A stretch of DNA of 64,000 nt, taken from assembly GCA_023954135.1 (NCBI GenBank), contig JAMLIN010000015.1, positions 1-64,000 of the forward strand. Direction: 5' to 3'. The notes under the pieces were generated by a model. That model made no database searches and had not been told where the DNA came from. It was given only the letters and a program-made list of their open reading frames with translations. This stretch comes from Burkholderiaceae bacterium. Its GTDB lineage: Bacteria; Pseudomonadota; Gammaproteobacteria; Burkholderiales; Burkholderiaceae_E. Every line of letters starts with the position of its first letter. Positions within the stretch are counted from its first letter, which is position 1. Shown here piece by piece: positions 40,527 to 50,008 of this stretch. The position numbers and the translations under genes are program-made.

Positions 40527-43500
40527 TCACCTGCGCGGTTGCTGCGACTGCGAGATATAACTCCAGGATGTCGAATTCTGATGCCAACCATGGAGATGAT
40601 TACCGAGAACGGCAGCACCCGTTACCCCAGCCGCGGGAATCATGGTTCCCCAGTTCGTGATCCGATTAAATTTCATTACATTTTTATTGAAAATATCATC
40701 GTGATAATGCGAAATTGGATTCCCAAGAGGCAGTAGAACGTTCAACACTTTGCTTATAGGACCACCTTGCTTCCAACGATCTTCCCACGGATCACCTGTT
40801 AGCGGCTCATTATCACCAAATACAAGAAACCGAGGCCCGGGCGTGCCACCACCAAAATTTGTGGAGTCATATTTTCCGCGAACACCATCAGAATCCACAT
40901 AAACCGTGTCGGCTGGGCGAGGATCGGCCTGCCAACCCACAAAGCTCTCGTAGTGGCGAGAAGCCTCGACCGCGGTCATCATCGATGCGGCGCGCCTGGC
41001 GCCTTCTCCGAAGGATCCTCCGCCAACCCTTGAGGTGATCCCGCCGCCGACGGTGGCGGCCACGAATTCACCCGCCCTGCCGTATTCGGCTTGTGCACTG
41101 TCGACTCCGACCGATACGGCCTTGCCCACCACGGCCGAACGGGCGCCCTGGCCACAGCCGCCTCCCTGCACCGCTCCCGACAGACACCCCGCTGCCGCCT
41201 GGCCCGCATAGGCCTCGAAGCCCTTCAACGTATCAGCCCAGCCGCCCGCCGCTCCGACCACCGCCCCCCTGAGAGCGGCCTCCAGATTCCCCCCGGAAGC
41301 GATCAGCCCACCCGCGAATCCGCCGGCCGCTCCGGCCGCCGCAGCGCCCGCCGTTGCCGAACCCCCCAGGGCGGCCGTGAACCATGCCTCGGTGGCCTGG
41401 GGTATGGTGACCGACGCGGCAACAGCAACCGCAATCCTGAACCACGACTTCTTCCAGAACGGCTTGAACCCGTCCGGATCGGTATAGCGCAGCGGGTTGT
41501 TGAACACGTACGCATACCGGTTCAAGCCCTGCGGGTTGTTCCCCGCCCCCGGCACGAACGGATCCGCGCTCAGCATCCGGGACAGCACCGGATCGTAGAG
41601 CCGACCGTTCATGTTGATCACGTACTGGTCCTGGTGACTCTCGTGACCCGTGTACAGCCGCTCGTTGTGCCACGCCCAGCCCCCTTCGGGCGGCAGCCCG
41701 TAGTCCGATCCCGCGTCCGGGTCCCTCGTCTTGCCCCACGCATCAAACGCCATGTCCTGCGTGACCGTCCCGTACGCCCCTTCCGAGATGATCGATCCCT
41801 GGCTGTCCGTCATCAGGTGGTACTGCATCACCCCATTGGCGATCGTCGTGCGCACCTGCGAGACCACCCGCCCGCCGAAGCTCACGTACACCCGCGTCGA
41901 CGCCTCACTGCCCGTCGTCACCTCGTAGAACGGCACCTGCTGCGGGCCCGGGTTGATGTAGATCGTCTGACCGCTCGGATCCACCGGATCCGACTGCACC
42001 GTCTTGACCCGCTCGTACTCCCCGTTGTACGTGAAGCTGCGGTACCAGTCCCCCCACCACGTCTGCGACAGCCGCTTGACCCGGTTGAAGCTCGTCCACG
42101 TCATCACATGACCCCCGCCGCTGGTCATGTTCCCGTTGGCGTCGTACGCGTACGTCGCCCCCGTGATCCCGTCCTGCACCGTCCCGGAGACGCTCGTGAC
42201 CGCATGCGGGCGCACGCTGCTCGGGCCGCTGGCCGGATACGTGTAGGTCCCCGCCCCCGTCTTGAAGGTCAGGTTGCCGATCGCGTTGTACTGGTACACC
42301 TTGCTCGGCAGCCCCGCACCGTAGCTCGACGTCAGGCGGTTCAGCGCGTCGTAGCCGTAGCTCTCGGTGAAGCTGCCCACCTGCGTGGCCTCCACCTTGC
42401 TCGCCACGTTCTCGGCCAGGTCGTAGGTCAACTGCTGCGAGCGCACCAGCGTATTGGTCGGGCTGCGGTAGGCCGTCGTCGTCGGCCGCCCGTGCTTGTC
42501 CCACAGCAGCTGCTCCTGGAACCCGTCGCCGTACACCGCCTTGTATTCCCGGTGCGAGCCCGCCGTCGGCGCGTACCGGTCGCTCACCACCTCGTAGATC
42601 GTCGAGCCCGTGTCGTTCCTCACCACCTTCCACGGGTGGTTCGTGGCGCTGTACGCATACGTCACCGCGAACCCGTTCGGGTAGGTCAGCGTCGCCAGCC
42701 GCCCGTTGCCGTCGTACGTGTAGCTGGTGTCGTACCAGTTGCCGTCGACCTTGATTCTCACCGTCGCGCTGCGCCCGTAGGCGTCGTAGACGTGCTTGCG
42801 CTCGTAGCCGTGGCTCACCCAGGCCGAGCACAGCTTGCCGATCCCCTTCGGGCAGGCCGAATCGTCCTGGTAGGTGTCGTAGCGCCAGTAGCTGACCATC
42901 TCCGGTTCGCTGCGCTGGATCAGCCGCCCGAGGCCGTCGTAGACCATGGTCGTGACCTGCGACTTCGCGTCGACCTGCTGCACCAGCTCCCCGTAGACGT
43001 TGTACTGGTACGTCCACGTCCCCATGTTCGGGTCGGCGGTCGAGGTCTTCTCGCCGCGCTTGTTGTAGGCCGTCGTGACCTTGTTGCCCAGGGGGTCGGT
43101 CGTCTGCCTGAGCTGGCCGGTCGCGTTGTAGGCGTAGGTCGTGCTGTTGTTCAGGGCGTCGGTCACCTTCACCAGCCGGCCCGCGAAGTCCGAGTAGCGC
43201 GTCTCCTGCTGTCCCTTCGGATCGGTCGAGCGCACCCAGGTCTGGCGGGTGCCGACGTCGTAGCCGTAGGTGTACGTCGTCTTCAGGCAGCTCGGGGCGT
43301 TGCAGGGATTACCTATCGCCGCCAGCGACGAGCCTCCCCCCACATCGACCTGGCTGTCGACATCGCGCACCTCGATCACCCGACCGGACGCGTCGTAGAA
43401 CGACGCCGTGCCGCCCGAGTACCCCGGGAACATCGCCGTGCCCTCGCCCGGGCGCAGCTGCAGGTAAGGCCGGCCCGCCAGGTCGTACCGGGTCCGGCTC

Positions 43501-44165
43501 TCGATCACCACCACGCCGCTGTGGAAGCTCGGGCGCTTGACGTAGCTCGGCCGCCCCAGCCGGTCGCTCACCTCGCAGCGCTGCGGCGCCGCCGACGAGG
43601 TGGTGCACGTCTCCATCCCTTCCGTGAGCAGCGCATAGGTGCGCTGCATGACCGCGCCGTCGGGCGCCGTCGTCTGCGTCAACCGACCCCACTTGTCGTA
43701 CTGGTTCGTCGTCGTCAGACCGTTCGGCCCGGTCTGCGTCAGGACCCCGCCGAACTTCACGTCGTACGTCCTCGTCTCGGTGTGCCCCAGCGTGTTGGTC
43801 GTGGTCAGCGCGAACCGGCCGTTGGCATCGTACGTATGCGTCGTCGTGCGGTTCGTCACCCCGACGCCCGAGCTCGTGCTCGTGAGCCGGTTGCCGAAGC
43901 TGTCGTACGTGTAGGTCGTGATCACCCGGTAGTTCGCATCGTCCGGCTCCACCGTCTCCTTCGTCAGCAGACCCGTCGTCGCGTCGTACTCGAAGCTCAC
44001 CACACGGACCACCGTCTCGGCATGAACCTCGGCAGAGAGCAACAGACACAGCACCATCGCCGACAGCACCGCCACCGATCGGCTCAGCCAGCGGCCGATC
44101 ACCCCGCGGCCGATCACCCCGCTACCGGATGACCCGAACCCAGCCCCTCGCGCTTCTTCTCTCAT
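40527..44165 (-). CDS. Secreted RHS/YD-repeat polymorphic toxin
   Basis: The 1212-residue protein starts with a long Sec signal (LSRSVAVLSAMVLCLLLSAE, cleavage near VHA-ET). About 20 YD repeats follow (for example TYTYDSFGNRLTS, TYAYNATGQLRQT), then the conserved RHS core end LLSADPFVPGAGNNPQGLNR and NPLRYTDPDGFKPFW. A Gly/Ala-rich linker precedes the variable tip (from about residue 1060) containing GNPISHYHDDIFNKN and NWGTMIPAAGVTGAAVLGN. The tip is not assigned to a known toxin fold. RHS shells enclose the toxin. A signal peptide is unusual for T6SS-type RHS and points to another export route. Confidence 0.9.
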   Translation of the reverse strand: MREEARGAGFGSSGSGVIGRGVIGRWLSRSVAVLSAMVLCLLLSAEVHAETVVRVVSFEYDATTGLLTKETVEPDDANYRVITTYTYDSFGNRLTSTSSGVGVTNRTTTHTYDANGRFALTTTNTLGHTETRTYDVKFGGVLTQTGPNGLTTTNQYDKWGRLTQTTAPDGAVMQRTYALLTEGMETCTTSSAAPQRCEVSDRLGRPSYVKRPSFHSGVVVIESRTRYDLAGRPYLQLRPGEGTAMFPGYSGGTASFYDASGRVIEVRDVDSQVDVGGGSSLAAIGNPCNAPSCLKTTYTYGYDVGTRQTWVRSTDPKGQQETRYSDFAGRLVKVTDALNNSTTYAYNATGQLRQTTDPLGNKVTTAYNKRGEKTSTADPNMGTWTYQYNVYGELVQQVDAKSQVTTMVYDGLGRLIQRSEPEMVSYWRYDTYQDDSACPKGIGKLCSAWVSHGYERKHVYDAYGRSATVRIKVDGNWYDTSYTYDGNGRLATLTYPNGFAVTYAYSATNHPWKVVRNDTGSTIYEVVSDRYAPTAGSHREYKAVYGDGFQEQLLWDKHGRPTTTAYRSPTNTLVRSQQLTYDLAENVASKVEATQVGSFTESYGYDALNRLTSSYGAGLPSKVYQYNAIGNLTFKTGAGTYTYPASGPSSVRPHAVTSVSGTVQDGITGATYAYDANGNMTSGGGHVMTWTSFNRVKRLSQTWWGDWYRSFTYNGEYERVKTVQSDPVDPSGQTIYINPGPQQVPFYEVTTGSEASTRVYVSFGGRVVSQVRTTIANGVMQYHLMTDSQGSIISEGAYGTVTQDMAFDAWGKTRDPDAGSDYGLPPEGGWAWHNERLYTGHESHQDQYVINMNGRLYDPVLSRMLSADPFVPGAGNNPQGLNRYAYVFNNPLRYTDPDGFKPFWKKSWFRIAVAVAASVTIPQATEAWFTAALGGSATAGAAAAGAAGGFAGGLIASGGNLEAALRGAVVGAAGGWADTLKGFEAYAGQAAAGCLSGAVQGGGCGQGARSAVVGKAVSVGVDSAQAEYGRAGEFVAATVGGGITSRVGGGSFGEGARRAASMMTAVEASRHYESFVGWQADPRPADTVYVDSDGVRGKYDSTNFGGGTPGPRFLVFGDNEPLTGDPWEDRWKQGGPISKVLNVLLPLGNPISHYHDDIFNKNVMKFNRITNWGTMIPAAGVTGAAVLGNHLHGWHQNSTSWSYISQSQQPRR

Positions 44166-44213
44166 CGCTAGTCCCCGCCCGATCGGATCCGTACCGGTTG
44201 CAGTCCGTGGAAA

Positions 44214-45380
44214 TCAGTCCTGGTACTTCAGCGCCGAAGCGCGCAGCATGTCCGCCCCGGTCCAGTCCGGCGCGCTGACATAGCCGCCCCGTCCCTGGGC
44301 AAGCCGCGCCAGGCTCTCCGCTCTCAGCTCGCCGGCAAGGGCGTCCGCTCCGATCGCGGGCCCCAGGCCGGTCACGCTCTGCAGAGCCCGGGTGGCGACC
44401 GCGGCATAGGCCGTATCCGGAACGCCGCCGGCATTGATGTAGAGAATCAGGGCCTTGGCGAGACCCGCTTCGAGCGCGGTTCCGTCGCGCCCGGTCACGG
44501 TGATCCTGCGCAGGCGGCTGCTTCTCGCCAGGTCGCCGGGAACCCAGCCCAGCCCGTTCCTGTCGAACGCGATCGCCTCGGCGATCGTCCGCACGTCTCC
44601 GAGCCGGGTGCCGATCGCACCGGTGAGGTCGACCCCCAGCAGATCGGCCAGCCGGGACATGCTCGCGTCGCCGGGATACGGGATGTAGAGCTTCACGGGC
44701 GCATCCGGGTACTTCTCGTCCAGCTCGTTCCAGCGGGTAAGGTGCCCTTTCCTGGCGGTGAAGAGCGCGACGAGCGCTTCCTGGCTCAGGATGGTCCCGA
44801 CCCAGTCGTTGCGGGCATTCACCACGAAGACCGACGGTCGCTGCAGGGCGGGCACCTCCAGCACGGAAACCGCCGCGTCCTTGCACAATGCGCGCTCCCT
44901 GGCGTTCATGGGGCGATCAGCGACCACGATCGCGGGCTTGCCGCTGCACAGTTCGTTGATCGCGTTGTCCACTCCTCCGAGATTCGCGCTGACTCCATGC
45001 CTTCCCTCCTTGTTCGGCGTCGAAGCCAGCTCGGAGGCCGCCCCGGCAAGCTGGGCGAGCAGCGTGGAGGAATCCGGGGCGCCCGCGATCCAGATCTGCG
45101 GTGCATGCAGGGTCGGCAGCGGCAGGTCTCCACCGGGCCGATAGGCCGCCTGCTGGAGCTTGCGCATCTCGTCGGCGCTCATCGACCGGACCGAACTGCC
45201 TCGAATCGACGGAGCGGTGGCGCCCGGAGCGGGAGGCGGCCGGTACATCTCATCCGGCAACGGCGGCTTTGGAACCCAGCGTCCTTCATCGACGATCTCC
45301 CGGCCTTGCGCTCCGGAAATCACAAGCAGCCCCAGGGCGAGCGCCGCAACGAGCCGCTGGACGCGGAATCGGTTTCTCAT
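44214..45380 (-). CDS. PstS-like periplasmic binding protein in the RHS operon
   Basis: The 388-residue protein has a signal peptide (LVAALALGLLVISGAQG). A Pro-rich linker follows, then a type 2 periplasmic-binding fold most like PstS phosphate-binding proteins: IWIAGAPDSSTLL, NAINELCSGKPAIVVADRPM, PSVFVVNARNDW, and LTRWNELDEKYPDAPVKLYI. No Pst transporter genes are nearby. It overlaps the SpvB-like gene by four bases and precedes rhs by 48, so it is part of the toxin operon. Its role is unknown; ligand binding or a structural/chaperone role are both possible. Confidence 0.7.
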   Translation of the reverse strand: MRNRFRVQRLVAALALGLLVISGAQGREIVDEGRWVPKPPLPDEMYRPPPAPGATAPSIRGSSVRSMSADEMRKLQQAAYRPGGDLPLPTLHAPQIWIAGAPDSSTLLAQLAGAASELASTPNKEGRHGVSANLGGVDNAINELCSGKPAIVVADRPMNARERALCKDAAVSVLEVPALQRPSVFVVNARNDWVGTILSQEALVALFTARKGHLTRWNELDEKYPDAPVKLYIPYPGDASMSRLADLLGVDLTGAIGTRLGDVRTIAEAIAFDRNGLGWVPGDLARSSRLRRITVTGRDGTALEAGLAKALILYINAGGVPDTAYAAVATRALQSVTGLGPAIGADALAGELRAESLARLAQGRGGYVSAPDWTGADMLRASALKYQD

Positions 45381-48300
45381 GGCTTCACCGAAGTGGTGGT
45401 CGAACGCAGCAGGCGACCGATGTGCCAGCGGTTGGTGTCGATGACGTTCTGGAAGACGTTCGTGGTGGTCACCGACTCGCCGGTCGAAGGAGCATCCCAT
45501 TCGGCTTCCCAGGTCCCGGTCGGAACCACATGCGATATCACGATGTTCGTCGCATTGCCGCAATTGTCGTAGGTGTTGACGGTCTTTCGCGCGCTCGAAG
45601 GGGCCGTCGGCGCTCCCGAAACACCGGGTTCGTAGTACACGCCGGGCTCGTAGGTCATCTCCAGGGTGGATTCCGGCAGGGTACGTCGCAGTCGCCCCCC
45701 ATTCGACAGCATCGTACCGCTGCAGTTCAGCCACGTCCTCGCCGTAGGCGTGTTTGCCTTGTACGCGGTGGAATTGACGTCTCCTCTGACACCGTACTGG
45801 CCAGTCGGAAGATGGCCGGCGTGCTTGTATATGACATAGGTCTCCTTTGCCGGCTTGTAAAATCTGTATTGCCCCCATCGATACACTCGCGTCGAATTCG
45901 GCAGTCCATGAAACGGGAACTGGTCATGGGTCGTGTGCCAGATCTCCGTGGACGCCTGAGCCTGGGCATCGCTGATGACATTGACCTGGTAGCCGAGGAA
46001 CCCGCCACCCTGAAGATGCAATTGCCCATTGAAGTAGCGATAGTCCGCCTTGAATGGAAGACCCGCAGTCTCGAGTCGGTTGCCGATCGCCGAGATTCCG
46101 TTGTCGCTGATCAGGCGGCTCACGAGGTATTCCGAGGACATGTACACGGCGAACGGATAGGAGGTGTTCACCCGCCACGGATAGACATTCGGATTCGTCA
46201 GCGGCAGGTACGAGAACCTGTAGGCTCCGCCCACGTTCTGGGACCCTCCCGCGCCCTCGATAACGGTGACGAGCTTGTTCTGCGGCCCCTTGATGGTGGA
46301 ATGATCACAGGTGAGAATGAAATTGGAGGGCCCGGAAGGGCCGGTGCCGTCACGTACATGGCAGTAGTCGAGCTTGCCGTCGCCATCGAACTCCGCGAAC
46401 GACCTCCCGGTCGGCTTGCTGACGTCGCCCGCCTGGCCGATGGCCACGTCCTGTGTGGAGAACGTTCCGTTGTTCGTGAGCAGGCAACGGACCTGCAGGC
46501 TGAGGCCGCTGCCCACCTGGCGGCAGAAGTCCGCATAGCCGTCACCGTTGACGTCGCCCCATTGGCGGAACGCCTTGTGCCCCATGTCGATCTGGTGCGA
46601 CTGGACTATTCTCGTCCACCCGTTCCCGTTCGATAGCGTGCAGTACACCCGAGGCACATCGACGTAGTCGGCCACCCGACAGAAATCAGCCAGGCCATCC
46701 CCGTTGATGTCGACGAGCGCCCTTCCCTCCCTGTCATCGATCGGACCTATCTCGGCAAGAGTCCAGCGAACCGGGGTGGTGAAACCGCTGGCTGTCGAAT
46801 GCATGCATGACAGCCCCCACTGATTACCAGAGGTCCGAGACGGCCAGCAGAAATCGGCCAGGCCGTCTCCGTTGACGTCGCCGATCATGACTTCCTCGGC
46901 TTGCCCCATGTAGTAGGGGGTATCAGGGTAGTGAATCCCCGACGAGATGTACTCGGTCCCGAACCCGTTGCCGGTTGAGAGTGTGCATGCAATGCGTCTC
47001 GGGCTGTCGATCAACCGGCAGAAGTCGGGGCGTCCATCGCCATTGAAATCGGGCCAGCCCGCGGCATGAACCCAGCCGGTATTGACAACTCCCGACGTCT
47101 CGAAAGCTCCAGAGAAACCCCCACCTATCGACAGATTGCATTTGAGCTTGTGGCCTCCCGTAGCCGGTACAAAACGGCAGAAGTCGGCTTTGCCATCGGC
47201 GTTGAAATCGATCCACCAGCGAGCTTCTTCGATCCCCCAATCGAGATCCGGCTCCTCGGAGCTTATCGTCGAGACTTCCGAGTCCGAGAAGGTGCCACCG
47301 CTGGTCAGACGGCATGCCGCCCCCCGGTTTCCGGGCTCGACCACCGTTTGCCACCCCCCCTCGTCGTATACGGTGTAGCAGCCGGTCTCGTCGCACACAG
47401 TGCGAGGGATCAGAATGGGCTCCTGGTGTACAGCCGGCGGATTGCCAACGATCCGGCAGTAGTCGGCGAACCCGTCGCCGTTGACGTCGGCCCAGGCCCG
47501 TCCTGATTCATAGCCGGCATCGATGTTGCTCTTCGTGGTCTGCTGGCTGGCGTCGTACTGAAACTCCGAATACGAGAACGTCGTCGGATGCAAGCACTCG
47601 GTCCCGTCTCCCGTGCATTCCCTGATCGAAGTCAGGCGGGATTCGTGTTGCCAGTTGTCGGGCGAGTTCGACGTGTATCCGAGGCGATACTCCTTGATCT
47701 TGCCGCTCGAACCCGGCCCGTGCGCCTCTATCCTGAGCAGCCGTTTCGACATCCGGCTTGCCGTTCCGGTGCCGAACTTCTCGGCTGTCTTGGGCCGTGC
47801 TTCGTAGTGGAACGACACCTCCTGGTACGGCGCCTGGCCCTTGCCGACATTGCCGGTGTACCTGATCTTCACGGGATACATGCGCGCGTCGACGATGGAT
47901 TCGTACTCGTACGTCATGTAGTTGCCGGCCGAATCCTTGACCTCCCGCACCATCCACTGCTGAATCGGAGCGGTCGACGGGAACGGCCAGGCGGGCGCCC
48001 CGGAGAAATTCGGACCGAGCAAAGGCGCCGCCGGAGGACGCAACCTGCTGCCCTCGGTGTCGCCGAGAATCTGCTGCGTCCCGTCCCGGGCATCGACACG
48101 CCACCATGTCGGCCCGTTTCCGTCACTGCCGTAAGAGAAGATGCGCAGTCCGCTATCGCTCTCCGTCCGGTACTCCGCCCCGTTTGCGCCGTAGCTTCCT
48201 GCAACGGCGACCAGGCGCTGACCGTTCAGGCAGTAGCGGTCGGTGTTCTTCAATCGGACGGCTTCGATGATGCCGTCCTGAAAGAGCGTCTTCGGGCATC

Positions 48301-48658
48301 GCGATATGCTGGTGAAGCCGGAGACACCCCAGCCGAAACCGGCAATGTCGTCTCCCTGCTGGCTGCTGTAGGCGAGCGCCAGATCGGGCTGCATTCCAGC
48401 CGAACCGGGGCTCACGAAAATCGGCAGGCTGTAGCTCGCCGCCCCGGTCCCCGAAACGCTCACGTTCCCCTTCGTGACGCCGGCGACGATCGTCTGCCCG
48501 AAGGCGGCAACCGGAAAGACCGCTGCGATCGCCACGGCAAGGGGCAGGGGAACCGCCGGACCAAGACGGCGCCGTGATTCCCGTCTGGCGGTGGGGTGCC
48601 GGCTACCGGCCCCGGAATCGGCGGACGGCTTCGCGCGCAATCGCTTAGTTTGGTGCAT
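45377..48658 (-). CDS. SpvB-domain protein with FG-GAP/VCBS-like repeats, Tc-toxin B-like partner of the RHS protein
   Basis: The 1093-residue protein has a long basic n-region and signal helix (LPLAVAIAAVFPVAAFG). The SpvB domain follows (ASYSLPIFVSPGSAGMQPDL ... IAGFGWGVSGFTSISRCP). At least seven calcium-loop repeats of the type DVNGDGFADYCR lie between about residues 410 and 760. SpvB plus FG-GAP is the layout of TcdB/TcaC-type Tc-complex subunits, here separate from the RHS shell. The start at 48658 lies 14 bases inside the upstream gene; a longer frame to 48781 is less likely. Confidence 0.85.
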   Translation of the reverse strand: MHQTKRLRAKPSADSGAGSRHPTARRESRRRLGPAVPLPLAVAIAAVFPVAAFGQTIVAGVTKGNVSVSGTGAASYSLPIFVSPGSAGMQPDLALAYSSQQGDDIAGFGWGVSGFTSISRCPKTLFQDGIIEAVRLKNTDRYCLNGQRLVAVAGSYGANGAEYRTESDSGLRIFSYGSDGNGPTWWRVDARDGTQQILGDTEGSRLRPPAAPLLGPNFSGAPAWPFPSTAPIQQWMVREVKDSAGNYMTYEYESIVDARMYPVKIRYTGNVGKGQAPYQEVSFHYEARPKTAEKFGTGTASRMSKRLLRIEAHGPGSSGKIKEYRLGYTSNSPDNWQHESRLTSIRECTGDGTECLHPTTFSYSEFQYDASQQTTKSNIDAGYESGRAWADVNGDGFADYCRIVGNPPAVHQEPILIPRTVCDETGCYTVYDEGGWQTVVEPGNRGAACRLTSGGTFSDSEVSTISSEEPDLDWGIEEARWWIDFNADGKADFCRFVPATGGHKLKCNLSIGGGFSGAFETSGVVNTGWVHAAGWPDFNGDGRPDFCRLIDSPRRIACTLSTGNGFGTEYISSGIHYPDTPYYMGQAEEVMIGDVNGDGLADFCWPSRTSGNQWGLSCMHSTASGFTTPVRWTLAEIGPIDDREGRALVDINGDGLADFCRVADYVDVPRVYCTLSNGNGWTRIVQSHQIDMGHKAFRQWGDVNGDGYADFCRQVGSGLSLQVRCLLTNNGTFSTQDVAIGQAGDVSKPTGRSFAEFDGDGKLDYCHVRDGTGPSGPSNFILTCDHSTIKGPQNKLVTVIEGAGGSQNVGGAYRFSYLPLTNPNVYPWRVNTSYPFAVYMSSEYLVSRLISDNGISAIGNRLETAGLPFKADYRYFNGQLHLQGGGFLGYQVNVISDAQAQASTEIWHTTHDQFPFHGLPNSTRVYRWGQYRFYKPAKETYVIYKHAGHLPTGQYGVRGDVNSTAYKANTPTARTWLNCSGTMLSNGGRLRRTLPESTLEMTYEPGVYYEPGVSGAPTAPSSARKTVNTYDNCGNATNIVISHVVPTGTWEAEWDAPSTGESVTTTNVFQNVIDTNRWHIGRLLRSTTTSVKP

Positions 48659-49580
48659 TCCAATGAGGCCTGGAAAAATTGACGGACAAGGCCGCCGATG
48701 TCGTCGGGCCCCGCCAGTCGGGAGGCTTGTCCGATGAGCGGAACAGGCGTTCGGCCAGTACGGCGTAGAGATTCGGCGCAAGGAGCGGCTCGAGCTCGAG
48801 GCCGATCAGAACGGGATCGTCCCGACCGGGTTCGACCATGAAGTCGCAGGCGAAGACGAAGTGCCGGCGCTCGCGTGCCGGCACCGCGTTCGCAAGCGCA
48901 TGACCGAGCCGCCAGAGCGACTGCCCGCCGCCCCATCCGGCAAGACGGGCCATGGCGTTCTGGTCGGTAAAGGTGCGCTGATGGAGGGGGGAATCGTAGC
49001 GATGGTCGACCTGCAGCCGATCACCTGGCAGGGGCACGGACGAAAGATCGCCTCTCCCCGATGCGCCGAGAACACGGGTCACGCAGTCCCAGTCCTCTTC
49101 CGACAAGGGTCGAAACGCCTTGCGCTGCACGAGTTCCCGAACGGAAAGAAGACCGTCGCCCTCGATCCAGGGCTTGCGATGTCGCTCGATGGCGTAAAGA
49201 GTTCCCTCGAAGAACCACGCCCTGCCGACATCACCATCCGCGAGCATCCGGCCCTGCCCGGAAGCCGCATCCACAGTGCGTATGCCCACCTTCTCGGCCA
49301 GGCGAAGCGTCTCTTGCGGATCCTCCAATGGACCGGGATCGCGCCGAACGTAGGGTAGCCAGCCCGCGAACTGCGCTGAAGCCAGCACATCGGGAGTCGA
49401 ATCGAAGCGCCACCGATTTCCCCCCGGATCCCTGAACCTGGGGGTCAGCCGCCATGCCGCCTTCGGCGACCTCACGTCGAGCACCAGGCTCGCGATGTCG
49501 ATCTGAGCCTGGAGCTCGAACCGGGCGAACGCCGACGCCGCTTCGATGCAATGCGCGAAGAGTGATCCGTTGCGGAGCAC
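48645..49580 (-). CDS. Degenerate ATP-grasp-like protein at the head of the RHS operon
   Basis: The 311-residue protein (GTG start) is a paralogue of the protein at 50009-50983. Shared segments include FAGWLPYVRRDPGPLED, RAWFFEGTLYAIERHR, the ATP-grasp motif IEGDGLLSVRELV, VDHRYDSPLH and the C-terminal LIGLELEPLLAPNLY. The lysine and Gly-rich ATP loop of the paralogue are missing, and the metal-binding E-x-N-x-N-P has become E-L-E-P, so catalysis is doubtful. It overlaps the SpvB-like gene by 14 bases. Substrate unknown. Confidence 0.65.
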   Translation of the reverse strand: MLRNGSLFAHCIEAASAFARFELQAQIDIASLVLDVRSPKAAWRLTPRFRDPGGNRWRFDSTPDVLASAQFAGWLPYVRRDPGPLEDPQETLRLAEKVGIRTVDAASGQGRMLADGDVGRAWFFEGTLYAIERHRKPWIEGDGLLSVRELVQRKAFRPLSEEDWDCVTRVLGASGRGDLSSVPLPGDRLQVDHRYDSPLHQRTFTDQNAMARLAGWGGGQSLWRLGHALANAVPARERRHFVFACDFMVEPGRDDPVLIGLELEPLLAPNLYAVLAERLFRSSDKPPDWRGPTTSAALSVNFSRPHWNAPN

Positions 49581-49604
49581 GTCGCTGTCCGCTTCGAGCC
49601 CGGA

Positions 49605-49763
49605 TCAGATTCCTGGGTGAGGCCAGCTTTCGGGAGATGCCCGGGACGACGCCATCGCGATGGTTTCAGCCCGATCGCAGGCTCTCATGATTTCGGTCGT
49701 CATCGAGTTCAGCCCCCAGTCCCAGTCGGTATCGTTCTTGTCGTGTACTACGCCACTTCGCAT
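49605..49763 (-). CDS. Small ORF upstream of the ATP-grasp-like gene, possible peptide substrate
   Basis: The ORF encodes 52 residues beginning MRSGVVHDKNDTDWDWGLNS and continuing MTTEIMRACDRAETIAMASS, with the tail RASPESWPHPGI. An in-frame GTG at 49775, directly after AGGAAGAT, would give 56 residues. It ends 24 bases before the ATP-grasp-like gene. Rich in Asp, Glu, Thr and Ser with a DTDWDW stretch, it has a composition compatible with an ATP-grasp peptide substrate (graspetide type), but no known precursor motif is present. Expression is unproven. Confidence 0.4.
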   Translation of the reverse strand: MRSGVVHDKNDTDWDWGLNSMTTEIMRACDRAETIAMASSRASPESWPHPGI

Positions 49764-49775
49764 CCGATCGATCAC

Positions 49776-50008
49776 ATCTTCCTGCGGATCGATGCCCCCG
49801 ATTCGACGCGCATGCGAGTTCGGCGAAGCCTACGTTGCCGCCGGAAACAACGTCAATTCCCCAATTGCGGGAGACAAGCATCGAGCATGAGCTTGTGACC
49901 TCATCCACACGAAACGACGCGCGTTTCCGAACGCGCATCGACGTAGACAGGTATCGAAGCGTTCGCTACAGTCGCCGGGCGCCGTACTTGTCCCATCTTC
50001 GATACCAC
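49776..50008. promoter_or_regulatory. Divergent promoter region between the two ATP-grasp genes
   Basis: The region between the small ORF and the plus-strand ATP-grasp gene must hold both start signals. On the minus strand TTGACG (49856-49851) is followed 17 bases on by a poor -10 (GTAGGC, 49833-49828). No good plus-strand promoter is seen. Bases 49895-50008 are open in frame with the plus gene (GTG 49895) but encode an Arg-rich stretch absent from the paralogue. Confidence 0.35.

Noticed and set aside
41091..44132. 1013-codon plus-strand open frame opposite the rhs gene
   Set aside because: Arg/His/Val-rich antisense frame produced by codon bias in the YD repeats; no start signal or domain.
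40527..48658. Periodic repeats in the RHS and SpvB genes as a possible CRISPR array
   Set aside because: The periodicity is coding (YD and D-x-NGDG repeats), with diverged DNA units and no constant repeat/spacer layout. No CRISPR array or tRNA gene was seen in the window.
49666..49938. 90-codon minus-strand frame between the divergent ATP-grasp genes
   Set aside because: Arg/Ser-rich with no start signal; another frame of the same strand (49605-49775) has a better composition, start and position.
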